Below, in pieces: positions 17,409 through 25,227 of a DNA stretch of 36,853 nt (positions are counted from its first letter, which is position 1; every line of letters starts with the position of its first letter). The stretch spans positions 1 to 36,853 of the forward strand of contig NZ_JAQFWQ010000073.1 in assembly GCF_027706725.1 (NCBI RefSeq), in the 5' to 3' direction. The notes under the pieces are model-generated. The model was given only the letters and a program-made list of their open reading frames with translations. It searched no databases and had not been told where the DNA came from. Both the position numbers and the translations under genes were made by a program. The stretch comes from Nocardiopsis endophytica (GTDB lineage Bacteria > Actinomycetota > Actinomycetes > Streptosporangiales > Streptosporangiaceae).

Positions 17409-18236
17409 ATGAGCGGCTTGGACACGGAGCAGGACATCATCTCCTACGTGGCTCTCGGTGACAGCTTCACCGAGGGCCTGGACGATCCCTATCCGGACAG
17501 CGACCGCATCCCCGAGGGCCGCTTCCGCGGCTGGGCCGACCGGCTGGCGGAGCACCTGGCCGCGTCGGTGCCCGAGGTGCGCTACGCCAACCTGGCGGTA
17601 CGCGGCAAGCTCATCCGCCAGATCGTGCGCGACCAGCTCCCGCGCGCCGTCGAGCTGCGGCCCGACCTGGTCACCCTGTGCGCGGGCGGAAACGACATCA
17701 TCCGCCCCGGCAGCGACCCCGACCAGGTCGCCGAGGTCTTCGAGGGCGCGGTGCGGCGGCTGTGCGCCACCGGGGCCCACGTGGTGGTGTTCACCGGCAT
17801 GGACACCGGCTTCCAGCCGGTCATGCGGCACCTGCGCGGCAAGGTGGCCACCTACAACATGCACGTGCGGGCCGTCGCCGACCGGTACGGCTGCACCGTC
17901 GTGGACCTGTGGGCGATGCGGATGCTGCAGGACCCGCGCGCATGGAGCTGGGACCGCCTGCACCTGTCGCCGGAGGGCCACCGGCGCCTGGCGCTGCGCT
18001 CGGCCGAACTGATCGGGCTGGAGGTCGAGCCGGGCTGGGACGCGCCCTGGCCGCCCGAGCCCCCGAAGGACTGGCGCTCGGCCCGCCAGGAGGACCTGCA
18101 CTGGGCGCGGGAGTTCCTGGTGCCGTGGATCGGGCGGCGCCTGACCGGCCGCTCGTCCGGCGACGGGCTGTCCCCCAAGCGCCCCGACCTGGAGCCCCTC
18201 CGCTGCGGCGGACGCGGCGCCCGCCCCGCCTCCTAG
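17409..18236 (+). CDS. SGNH/GDSL hydrolase, second paralogue
   Basis: The 275-residue protein duplicates its upstream neighbour. GDSFTEG holds nucleophile S19; [18 protein letters not shown] and DRLHLSPEGH follow in the same order, and the same C-terminal tail ends it. No export signal is visible. The two genes share a 54-bp identical nucleotide run near their 3' ends. The ATG at 17409 follows GAGGGGC. A 108-bp gap with GTTAC/GTAAC inverted repeats precedes it, so it may have its own promoter. Substrate is unknown; tandem retention of two intact active sites suggests both function. Confidence 0.88.
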   Translation: MSGLDTEQDIISYVALGDSFTEGLDDPYPDSDRIPEGRFRGWADRLAEHLAASVPEVRYANLAVRGKLIRQIVRDQLPRAVELRPDLVTLCAGGNDIIRPGSDPDQVAEVFEGAVRRLCATGAHVVVFTGMDTGFQPVMRHLRGKVATYNMHVRAVADRYGCTVVDLWAMRMLQDPRAWSWDRLHLSPEGHRRLALRSAELIGLEVEPGWDAPWPPEPPKDWRSARQEDLHWAREFLVPWIGRRLTGRSSGDGLSPKRPDLEPLRCGGRGARPAS

Positions 18237-18336
18237 CCGGGCGCCCGGAGGCGGCCCGCGGCGGCCGTATCCGGCCACCGCACCCGGCCACCGCACCCGG
18301 CGGCCGCCCCCGGCGCGGCCGCCGGACGAACGCCGA

Positions 18337-18365
18337 GGGGCGTGCCCCCATCGGGAGCACGCCCC
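18337..18365. terminator. Hairpin terminator between the second SGNH gene and zur
   Basis: GGGGCGTGC (18337-18345) and GCACGCCCC (18357-18365) form a perfect 9-bp stem with an 11-nt loop, between convergent genes. The flanks contain short direct repeats (CGCACCCGGCCAC and CGTCCCTGTCACAG-like). Confidence 0.65.
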
Positions 18366-18459
18366 TCTCCGTCACAACGTCCCTGTCACAGCGTCCCTGG
18401 CACAGCGCCCCTGGCACGGCACCGCGGTCCGCGCGCCGTCGGGCCGGCGGACCGCCGTG

Positions 18460-18843
18460 TCAGTTCACCCGGGCCGAGCAGTCGGCGCAGGTGCCGAAGA
18501 CCTCGACGGTGTGCGTCACCTCGGTGAACCCGTGTTTGGCGCCCACCGCCTCGGCCCACTTCTCCACCGTGGGCCCCTCCACCTCCACGGCCTTGCCGCA
18601 CCCGCGGCACACCAGATGGTGGTGGTGGGCGTCGCTCGCGCAGGCGCGGTAGACGGCCTCGCCCTCGTCGGTGCGCAGGACGTCCACCTCGCCGGAGTCG
18701 CTGAGCGCCTGCAGGGCCCGGTAGACGGTGGTCAGGCCGATCTTCGACCCCTCGGCGCGCAGGTCGGCATAGAGGTCCTGCGCACTGCGGAACCCGCTGG
18801 CCTCGTTCAAGGCCTGCTTGACGGCCTCGCGTCGTGTACTCAC
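18460..18843 (-). CDS. zur: Fur-family zinc uptake regulator (Zur)
   Basis: The 127-residue metalloregulator should repress zinc uptake when zinc-loaded. The N-terminal winged helix includes SAQDLYADLRAEG and the recognition helix region GLTTVYRALQAL. The dimerisation half contains the histidine cluster DAHHHHLVC and two CxxC pairs, CRGC and CADC, for structural zinc. The GTG start at 18843 overlaps the znuB stop (GTGA). Zur rather than Fur is inferred from co-transcription with a zinc-type ABC transporter and the Zur-box-like site ahead of znuC. The regulator would then control its own operon. Confidence 0.92.
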   Translation of the reverse strand: MSTRREAVKQALNEASGFRSAQDLYADLRAEGSKIGLTTVYRALQALSDSGEVDVLRTDEGEAVYRACASDAHHHHLVCRGCGKAVEVEGPTVEKWAEAVGAKHGFTEVTHTVEVFGTCADCSARVN

Positions 18844-19745
18844 CTGGATACGCTCCCCCGTTCGGTCTGGGGCATCGTACCGACCGTACCCGCGTCGTCC
18901 GGTCCAGGGGACGGCCCGTCGTCGCGCACCCGCGCGCGCCCGGTCGCGGCGCGCAGGGCGTACCCCGCCACCACGGCCGCGGCGAAGACGGCCAGCGCCA
19001 GCAGCACGATCGCCGCGCCCGGCGCCACGTCGACGTAGTACGCGCCGGTCAGCCCGCCCAGCGAGCACAGCAGGCCGATCGCCATCGCCAGCAGGGCGGT
19101 CACCCGGAAGCTGCGCGCCAGCTGCTGGGCGGCGGCCACGGGGACCACCATGAGCGCGCTGACCATGAGCACGCCCACCACCCGCATGGAGACCACCACG
19201 GTCAGCGCGGCGGTGACCGCGATCACCAGGCTGAGCAGCCGCACCGGCAGCCCCGAGGCGCGGGCGCTCTCCTCGTCCTGGCAGAGCACGAACAGCTCCC
19301 GCCAGAAGTAGCCGATGACCGCGAGCACCACGGCGGCCAGGGCGACCACCACCGCGACGTCCTCCTCGCCGACGCTGCTGACCGACCCGAACAGGAACCC
19401 GGTCAGGGTCGCGCTGTTGGCGCCGGGCGCCAGCCCGATCAGCAGCACGCCCCCGGCGATGCCGCCGTAGAAGAGCAGGGCCAGGGCGACGTCGCCGCCG
19501 GTGCGGGCGCGCACCCGGATCAGCTCGATGGCGGCGGCCCCCACCACCGACACGGCCAGCGCCACCAGCAGCGGCGAGGTCTGCGTCAGGTATCCCAGGG
19601 CCACACCGGTCAGCGCGACGTGGCCGATGCCGTCGCCCAGCAGCGCCAGGCGCCGCTGCACCAGGAACACCCCGATGACCGGTGCCACCAGCCCCACCAG
19701 CGCGGCGGCGATGAGCGCGCGCTGCATGAAGTCGTACTGGAGCAT
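18840..19745 (-). CDS. znuB: Zinc ABC transporter permease
   Basis: The 301-residue permease of the ABC-3 (ZnuB/MntB/TroC) family has about eight or nine membrane helices. It begins LQYDFMQRALIAAALVGLVAPVIGVFLVQRRLALLGDGIGH, typical of the family, followed by LALLFYGGIAGGVLL and a conserved late segment MRVVGVLMVSALMVVPVAAAQQLA. ATG 19745 leaves one base after the znuC stop; a GTG at 19754 is an alternative with a better-placed GAGGTG. It pairs with the adjacent ATPase. No solute-binding protein (ZnuA) is in the window. Manganese is the alternative metal, made less likely by Zur. Confidence 0.92.
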   Translation of the reverse strand: MLQYDFMQRALIAAALVGLVAPVIGVFLVQRRLALLGDGIGHVALTGVALGYLTQTSPLLVALAVSVVGAAAIELIRVRARTGGDVALALLFYGGIAGGVLLIGLAPGANSATLTGFLFGSVSSVGEEDVAVVVALAAVVLAVIGYFWRELFVLCQDEESARASGLPVRLLSLVIAVTAALTVVVSMRVVGVLMVSALMVVPVAAAQQLARSFRVTALLAMAIGLLCSLGGLTGAYYVDVAPGAAIVLLALAVFAAAVVAGYALRAATGRARVRDDGPSPGPDDAGTVGTMPQTERGSVSR

Positions 19746-19746
19746 C

Positions 19747-20589
19747 TCAGTCACGGCGGGGCACCTCGAACTCGGGCAGGGCGGACGGCGCGGCGGCGGC
19801 CTCGGCGCCGGCGTGCGGGTGGACGTGGTCGTGGCCGGGCCGGGCGCACTCGCCCGAGGGGCTCGGCACCGGGCCGTCGTGCACCACCCGGCCGCCGGAG
19901 AGCGCCACACCGCGCTCCAGCAGCGGCTCCAGCGGGCCGCTCTCGTGCAGGACCAGCACGATGGTGGAGCCGCGCTCGCGCAGGGCGGTGATGGCCGAGG
20001 CGAGGGCGCGCTGGTTCTCGGCGTCGACACCGGCCATGGGCTCGTCCATGACGAAGGTGTCCGGGCGGGCGGCCAGGGCGCGGGCGATGAGCACGCGCTG
20101 CTGCTGGCCGCCGGAGAGCTCGTGCACCGAGGAGCGGGCCATGCCGCCCAGGCCGAGGGTGTCCAGCGCCTCGTCCACGGCGGCCCGGTCCGAGGGCGTG
20201 GACCACCGCAGCCGGCGGCGCCGGGCGATCTGGCCCGAGGCGACCACCTCGCGCACGGTGGCGGGCACGCCGCCCCCGGCGGTGAGCCGCTGGGGCACGT
20301 AGCCGATGCGTCCCCAGTCGCGGAACCGGCGCAGCGGGGTGCCGTGCACCTCCACGCTCCCCGAGGCCAGCGGGACGATTCCCAGCATCGCCTTCATCAG
20401 GGTGGACTTGCCCGAGCCGTTGGGGCCGAGGATGGCGAGCACCTGGCCCCGGGGGACGGTCAGATCGACGCCGTGCAGGACGGGAACGCGGTCGTAGGCG
20501 ACGACGGCGTCCCGGACGAGGAACGCGGGAGGCGCGGACCCCGGGCCGCTTCCGGCCCCGGCGCGCTCCGCGACGGATTCTGCGGTCAC
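19747..20589 (-). CDS. znuC: Zinc ABC transporter ATP-binding protein
   Basis: The 280-residue ATPase energises metal uptake at the cytoplasmic face. Walker A is GPNGSGKST, the signature is LSGGQQQRV, Walker B is FVMDEP and the switch histidine is in VLVLHE. A ~25-residue Ala/Gly-rich leader precedes the domain, and the C-terminus has a His-containing tail (DHVHPHAG). I chose GTG 20589 because longer in-frame starts would run through the Zur-box-like sequence upstream. It is the first gene of znuC-znuB-zur. Confidence 0.92.
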   Translation of the reverse strand: MTAESVAERAGAGSGPGSAPPAFLVRDAVVAYDRVPVLHGVDLTVPRGQVLAILGPNGSGKSTLMKAMLGIVPLASGSVEVHGTPLRRFRDWGRIGYVPQRLTAGGGVPATVREVVASGQIARRRRLRWSTPSDRAAVDEALDTLGLGGMARSSVHELSGGQQQRVLIARALAARPDTFVMDEPMAGVDAENQRALASAITALRERGSTIVLVLHESGPLEPLLERGVALSGGRVVHDGPVPSPSGECARPGHDHVHPHAGAEAAAAPSALPEFEVPRRD

Positions 20590-20608
20590 CGCCCCATGGT
20601 GCCGAAAA

Positions 20609-20623
20609 CGAAAATGATTGTCA
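20609..20623 (-). promoter_or_regulatory. Zur-box-like operator upstream of znuC
   Basis: The minus-strand sequence TGACAATCATTTTCG is an AT-rich imperfect palindrome of the TGAAAATnATTTTCA type recognised by actinobacterial Zur. It starts 20 bp before the znuC GTG in otherwise very GC-rich DNA. TTGACA within it could be the -35 box. Confidence 0.65.
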
Positions 20624-20672
20624 AAATAGTGCGGTACTGTACACCACTCCCGCCGGAAGGGGAAGCCCACCC

Positions 20673-20740
20673 GGCGATGATCTCGACGAAGGTGCTGTCA
20701 GAACCGCCGGAATGACAGCACCTCTGTCGAGATCATCGCC
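20673..20740. repeat. Long inverted repeat with 28-bp arms
   Basis: Arms 20673-20700 and 20713-20740 are complementary at 26 of 28 positions around a 12-bp centre. The outer ends read GGCGATGATCTCGAC. It shares only TGATCTCG with the 64-bp palindrome family, whose copy C starts 17 bp further on. It lies between znuC and the next minus-strand gene. Confidence 0.75.
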
Positions 20741-20757
20741 GCACGCCGCCCCTGCGT

Positions 20758-20852
20758 CGTTGATCTCGGGAAAAGCGCCCCTAAAACGGGCCTGGTAGCG
20801 TCGTTTCTCCCGAGATCAACGCGGAGCGCACCCGCCTGTCCGCGCGGGCTCT
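20758..20852. repeat. Palindromic intergenic element, copy C (95 bp)
   Basis: The 64-bp core is 20758-20821. The 14-mer AGAGCCCGCGCGGA, on the minus strand at 20839-20852, lies 17 bp from the core, exactly as in copy A. Ten bases just outside the other end (GCCCCTGC-like) also agree with copy A. The element overlaps the stop codon of the 20851-21210 gene. Confidence 0.85.
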
Positions 20853-21210
20853 AGGCCACCGCTTGGATGACCCCCATCGCCGCCAGGCCCGCGACCACCA
20901 CGACGCGCATCAGCCGCTCGCCCGACCGCAGGCTCGGCCAGGCGAGGAAGGCCAGCCAGCCGATGAACGCCGCAAGCGCCACCAGCAGCACCCCGCCCAG
21001 CGGCCCCGACAGCAGCAGCCCCGCGATGAACACGCCCGCCATCGCCACCGGGAGGATCCACCGCGGCGCCTGGTGCAGCCACACCAGCGGAACCGCACTG
21101 GCCTGCTCGATGCTCCGGCGCAGCTGTCCCGCGCCGGGAGTGAAGAAGGACTCGCCCTTCGGCAGCGGGCGCCCCGCCCGCCGGAACCCGTCGTCGCGCT
21201 CGCCCGCCAC
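20851..21210 (-). CDS. Small membrane protein of unknown function
   Basis: The 119-residue protein has a charged N-terminus, then a motif LRRSIEQASAVPLVWLHQAPRW, and three hydrophobic segments (about residues 60-78, 80-98 and 102-119) with RSGERL between the last two. I recognise it as a type of small actinobacterial membrane protein but can give no function. GTG 21210 is preferred because GGAGG lies 6 bp upstream; in-frame ATG 21216 and GTG 21225 are alternatives. It is divergent from the large glycerophosphotransferase gene, and its stop lies inside the flank of palindromic element C. Confidence 0.72.
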   Translation of the reverse strand: MAGERDDGFRRAGRPLPKGESFFTPGAGQLRRSIEQASAVPLVWLHQAPRWILPVAMAGVFIAGLLLSGPLGGVLLVALAAFIGWLAFLAWPSLRSGERLMRVVVVAGLAAMGVIQAVA

Positions 21211-21267
21211 GCGCATCCTCCGCACATTCGCCGTCCCTGCGTGCGAAGCCTACTCTGCGGCCCTCGC

Positions 21268-21273
21268 TAGGAT
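21268..21273 (+). promoter_or_regulatory. Possible -10 box for the 21462 gene
   Basis: TAGGAT sits about 190 bp before the GTG start, in the divergent gap. TAGAGT at 21335-21340 is an alternative. Neither has a convincing -35. Confidence 0.25.
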
Positions 21274-21461
21274 GCATCGTCAGGAGGGGAACAGCGGCGA
21301 CGCATGATCCTTACCGGACGTTCACGCGTCCCGCCTTAGAGTAGTCCGGCGAACGCCGGCCCGGTGAGCGCCGACCGCGCGGACCGCGCCTTCCGTCGGC
21401 GCCACCCCCGCGTCCCCGTCGCGCCCGCTCCGCAGAAGACCAACCGGGAGACTGTTTTTCC

Positions 21462-24400
21462 GTGCCGAAGCTCAGCGTCATCGTCGCCTTCGACGTCACC
21501 GAGCCGCATCTGCGCCCCACTCTGGACTCCCTTTCAGGGCACAGCGCAGGCGGCCGCGACCTGGAGATCGTCCTGGTCCCCCTGGCACCGGGGGACGGGA
21601 CCGCCGACCGCGGGCAGGACGCCCGCGAGCACGATCGGGCCGAGGAGCCCCCCGAGGGCGAGGGCGCCGACGACGAGTCCGCCGCGGCCGAGGCCGACGA
21701 CGAGCAGGAGGAGGGCGAGGAGTCCTCCGCGTCCGGCGAGGGCGAGGACGGCGAGGCGGTCGGCCCCGTACGCGAGGAGGGGACGGCCACCGCCGAGGAG
21801 TTCGCCGCCGCACCGCCCGAGGGCGCCGCGGCCGTGCTGCTCCGCGAGCCCGCCGCCGGGCGTGCGGCGGCCCGCGCCGCCGGGGCCGCCGCCTCCTCCG
21901 GCGACCTGCTGATGTTCCTCGACGGCGGCGACACCCTGCCCGGCTACGCCCTGGCCTACCTGGCCGACTCCCTGGACTCCTCCGGCTCCCAGGTCGCCAC
22001 CGGCAACGTGTACCGCTTCAACGACCTGGGCGCCCGGCCCTCCTCGCGGCACCGCAAGGTCTTCGGCAAGCACCGCACCGGCGTCGACGTGCACGCCACC
22101 TCCTCGCTGCTGCGGGACCGCCTGTTCGGCAACAAGCTCTGGCGCCGCGACTTCTGGGAGTCCCTGCCCGACCTGGGCCTGGACGACGCCGACGAGGACC
22201 TGGCCGTGGTGCGCGCGCTCTTCGCCGCCGCCGCCGTCGACGTGCTCCCCGCCCCGGTGCTGCTGCGCCGCGACCGGGCCGAGGGGCCGCCGCTGAGCGA
22301 GACCGCCGTGCTCGACCGGCGCCTGCGCGCCGTCGCCGCGCTGTCCACCTCGCTGTCGGCCTCCGACCGCGACCTGTGGGACGGGCACGCGCTCCGCAAC
22401 GACGTGCGCTCGGTCCTGCTCAAGCTCGACGACGCCGACGACGAGGGCCGCGCCCGCTTCCTCGACCTGGCCGCCGACCACCTGTCGGCGACCTCCCCGG
22501 CGGTGGTCGACGGGCTGGCCCCGCTGCACCGCCTCAACCTCCACCTGGTGCGCCGCCGCGACCTGGACCGCCTGCTGGAGGCCGTCACCTTCCAGAAGAG
22601 CGTGGAGCTGAAGAAGGCCCCGGTGGTCCGCCGCGGCCTGCACTACTTCGTGCGCTACCCCTTCTTCGAGGACCCCGCCGCCGGAGTGCCGCGCGAGGTC
22701 TACCGGCTGCAGTCGGAACTGAAGGTCCGGCAGAAGACCGAGCGGGTGGAGTGGCGCGGCGGCAGGCTCGTCGTCGGCGGCCGCGTGGGCGTGCTCAACC
22801 TGCGCGCCGGGCGCCGCTGGCAGCAGCAGCTCGTGGCCTTCGCCGTCAACGCCGACACCGGCCGCCGCATCCCCGTGCCGGTCAAGGTGCTGCGCGCCGC
22901 CGAGTACCGGCTGCCCGACGTGCCCGACGCCGCCCGCCACGACTACGGCGGCTTCGAGATCACCGTGGACCCGGCCCGGCTGCGGCTGGCCGGCAAGTGG
23001 CGCGCCACCTCCTGGAAGCTGGAGCTGGTGGTGGTCAACCGCGGCCTGGTGCGCCGCCGCATCGTCGCCAATCCGGTGTCGGGGCCCGCCGAGCGCCCGC
23101 CCTACCGCCGCATCACCGGCGACGTGTGGCTGCGCCCGGAGTGGGACCGCGACCGCCAGCTGTCCCTGACGGTGGCCCCGGTGCGCGCCCGCGTCACCGG
23201 GCAGGGGCTGGAGGACGCCCCGGGCGGCCCGGTGCTGGCGCTGCGCGGCGAGTACGTCTCCCCGCCCGCCGCCTCCTGCACCGCCCTGCGGCTGACCCGC
23301 CGCCCCGGCACCGCCCGCCTGGAGTACCCGCTGGAGGCCGCCGACGGCGGCTTCACCGTCCGGGTGCCCGTGGCCGACCTGCTGGCCGGGGCCGTCGACG
23401 AGGGCCCGGGCCTGCTGCGCCAGGAGCGGTGGACGGCCGCCCTGGCCGCCCCCGACGGAACCTGCCTGCCGCTGGTGCTGCCGGACGAGGCCGGGACCCC
23501 CACCCACCCGGTGGGCGACGGCCGCCACGAGGTCGCCGTGCAGCGCACCGGCACCGGCCACCTGCGGCTGCGCGCCGGGTGGGCGCACCCCGTCGTGCGC
23601 GGCGCCCGCTGGGAGGACCGCGACCTGGTGCTCACCGGGCACTACGGCGCCACCTCCGACACCGAGCTGGTGTTCAAGGCGCGCGGCCGCGACGAGGAGC
23701 ACCGGGTGGCCCTGGAACGCGACGGCGCCGCCTTCACCGCGCGCCTGGACCCCTCCGCCATCGCGACCCTCTCGGGCACGCTCCCGCTGCCCGCCGGCAC
23801 CTTCCAGCTGTGGGCGCGCGTGGCGCTGGACGACGGCACCACCCGCGACGTCGGCGCCGAGATCGACCCGGACCTGGTGCGCGAGCTGCCGCTGCGGATG
23901 GACACCGGCGAGCGCGAGTACACCTTCGCCGACTCCGGGTTCGACACCCCGGTGCTGCGGGTGGACAGCGACCTGCGCCCCGACGAGCGCGGCTCCTTCG
24001 CCCAGCGCAGGCTGCGCGAGGAGGTCTACCCGGCGCTGCGCCGCGAGCCGGTGCGCGAGAGCGTGCTCTTCGACAGCTACACCGGCCGCCAGTTCTCCGA
24101 CAGCCCGCAGAGCATCTACGCCGAGCTGCGCCGCCGCGGCGGCCGGTGGGCCGACCACCCCATGTCGTGGCTGGTCAAGGACGGGCAGGTGAACCTGCCC
24201 GAGGACCTGGAGCCGGTGCGGCACAACGGCCGCGACTTCTACGAGGCGCTGGCCCGCTCCCGCTACATCGTCACCAACTCCCGCCAGCCGGCCTGGTTCG
24301 CCCGCCGCCCCGACCAGGTGGTGGTGCAGACCTGGCACGGGTCGATGCTCAAGCGCATCGGTTTCGACATCGAGAACATCCGCGGCAAGTCCCGCGACTA

Positions 24401-25145
24401 CCACGACAAGCTGGCGTGGGAGACGCAGCAGTGGGACTACCTGGTCTCGCCCAGCCCGTGGGCGACGCCCATCCTGCGGCGCGCCTTCCGGTTCGACGGG
24501 GAGATCCTGGAGACCGGCTACCCGCGCAACGACATCTTCTTCGCCCCGGACCGGGAGGAGATCGCCGCCCGGACCCGCCGCACGCTGGGGCTGCCCGAGG
24601 GCAAGAAGGTGGTGCTCTACGCCCCCACCTGGCGCGACGACAAGTACTACACGCGCGGCAAGCACAAGCTCGACCTGCACCTGGACCTGCGCCGGATGTA
24701 CGAGAAGCTCGGCGACGACCACGTGCTGCTGGTGCGGCGCCACCCGCGGGTGGTGGACAGCGTGCCGATCGTGGGCGAGGACTTCGTCTACGACGTTTCG
24801 CTCTACCCGGAGATCATGGAGCTCTTCCTGATCACCGACGTCCTCGTCACCGACTACTCGTCGATGATGTTCGACTTCGCCAACACCGGGCGCCCGATGC
24901 TCTTCTTCACCTACGACATCGAGAGCTACCGGGACAACCTGCGCGGGTTCTACTTCGACTTCGAGGAGACCGCCCCCGGCCCGCTGCTGACCGAGTCCGA
25001 CGAGGTCATCGCGGCGCTGCGGGACATCGACGCGGTGGCCGACGCCGCGGCGGACAAGTACCGGTCCTTCACCGAGCAGTTCTGCCCGCTGGACGACGGC
25101 GGGGCGGCGGCCCGCGTCGTCGACCGGGTCTTCGGCAAGGACTGA
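21462..25145 (+). CDS. Bifunctional-looking GT2 / CDP-glycerol glycerophosphotransferase (teichoic acid polymerase-like)
   Basis: The 1227-residue protein probably polymerises or primes poly(glycerol phosphate) teichoic acid at the inner membrane face. The C-terminal domain (about 840-1220) is the CDP-glycerol glycerophosphotransferase family, with QTWHGSM (H959), APTWRDD (1054-1060), VRRHPR and TDYSSMMFDFA (1130-1140). The N-terminal ~250 residues resemble a GT2 glycosyltransferase (LSVIVAFDVTEPHLRPTLDSL, LLMFLDGGD) but are degenerate: LDGGD replaces the usual DxDD and the first-strand DDGS is missing. An acidic low-complexity block (about 47-115) is inserted there. Residues ~400-840 are a beta-rich stretch I cannot assign. 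GTG 21462 follows GGGAG. No membrane segment is evident. The donor could also be another CDP-alditol. Confidence 0.85.
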   Translation: MPKLSVIVAFDVTEPHLRPTLDSLSGHSAGGRDLEIVLVPLAPGDGTADRGQDAREHDRAEEPPEGEGADDESAAAEADDEQEEGEESSASGEGEDGEAVGPVREEGTATAEEFAAAPPEGAAAVLLREPAAGRAAARAAGAAASSGDLLMFLDGGDTLPGYALAYLADSLDSSGSQVATGNVYRFNDLGARPSSRHRKVFGKHRTGVDVHATSSLLRDRLFGNKLWRRDFWESLPDLGLDDADEDLAVVRALFAAAAVDVLPAPVLLRRDRAEGPPLSETAVLDRRLRAVAALSTSLSASDRDLWDGHALRNDVRSVLLKLDDADDEGRARFLDLAADHLSATSPAVVDGLAPLHRLNLHLVRRRDLDRLLEAVTFQKSVELKKAPVVRRGLHYFVRYPFFEDPAAGVPREVYRLQSELKVRQKTERVEWRGGRLVVGGRVGVLNLRAGRRWQQQLVAFAVNADTGRRIPVPVKVLRAAEYRLPDVPDAARHDYGGFEITVDPARLRLAGKWRATSWKLELVVVNRGLVRRRIVANPVSGPAERPPYRRITGDVWLRPEWDRDRQLSLTVAPVRARVTGQGLEDAPGGPVLALRGEYVSPPAASCTALRLTRRPGTARLEYPLEAADGGFTVRVPVADLLAGAVDEGPGLLRQERWTAALAAPDGTCLPLVLPDEAGTPTHPVGDGRHEVAVQRTGTGHLRLRAGWAHPVVRGARWEDRDLVLTGHYGATSDTELVFKARGRDEEHRVALERDGAAFTARLDPSAIATLSGTLPLPAGTFQLWARVALDDGTTRDVGAEIDPDLVRELPLRMDTGEREYTFADSGFDTPVLRVDSDLRPDERGSFAQRRLREEVYPALRREPVRESVLFDSYTGRQFSDSPQSIYAELRRRGGRWADHPMSWLVKDGQVNLPEDLEPVRHNGRDFYEALARSRYIVTNSRQPAWFARRPDQVVVQTWHGSMLKRIGFDIENIRGKSRDYHDKLAWETQQWDYLVSPSPWATPILRRAFRFDGEILETGYPRNDIFFAPDREEIAARTRRTLGLPEGKKVVLYAPTWRDDKYYTRGKHKLDLHLDLRRMYEKLGDDHVLLVRRHPRVVDSVPIVGEDFVYDVSLYPEIMELFLITDVLVTDYSSMMFDFANTGRPMLFFTYDIESYRDNLRGFYFDFEETAPGPLLTESDEVIAALRDIDAVADAAADKYRSFTEQFCPLDDGGAAARVVDRVFGKD

Positions 25146-25181
25146 CCGGCGCCGCCGAAGGGCGTACCGGCGCCGCAGGGG

Positions 25182-25214
25182 AGGGCGCCGCGGGCACTGG
25201 GCCCGCGGCGCCCT
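25182..25214. terminator. Bidirectional terminator between the polymerase gene and cutC
   Basis: AGGGCGCCGCGGGC (25182-25195) and GCCCGCGGCGCCCT (25201-25214) form a perfect 14-bp stem with a 5-nt loop in an 82-bp convergent gap. Confidence 0.75.
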
Positions 25215-25227
25215 GCCCGCGTCCGCG

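Noticed and set aside
18237-18459. Short repeated CGCACCCGGCCAC and CGTCCCTGTCACAG units as a possible CRISPR remnant
   Set aside because: The units are too short and directly adjacent, with no spacers and no cas genes nearby.
21304-21339. Eleven-codon frame MILTGRSRVPP upstream of the polymerase gene
   Set aside because: An AGGAGGGG precedes it, but the spacing is about 15 bp and there is no regulatory codon run, so it is more likely chance.
21534-24743. Very long open frame (over 1000 codons) on the minus strand opposite the teichoic-acid polymerase gene
   Set aside because: It is an antisense shadow caused by extreme third-position GC bias. The translation is His/Val/Gln/Gly-rich with no family resemblance, while the plus strand encodes recognisable domains.
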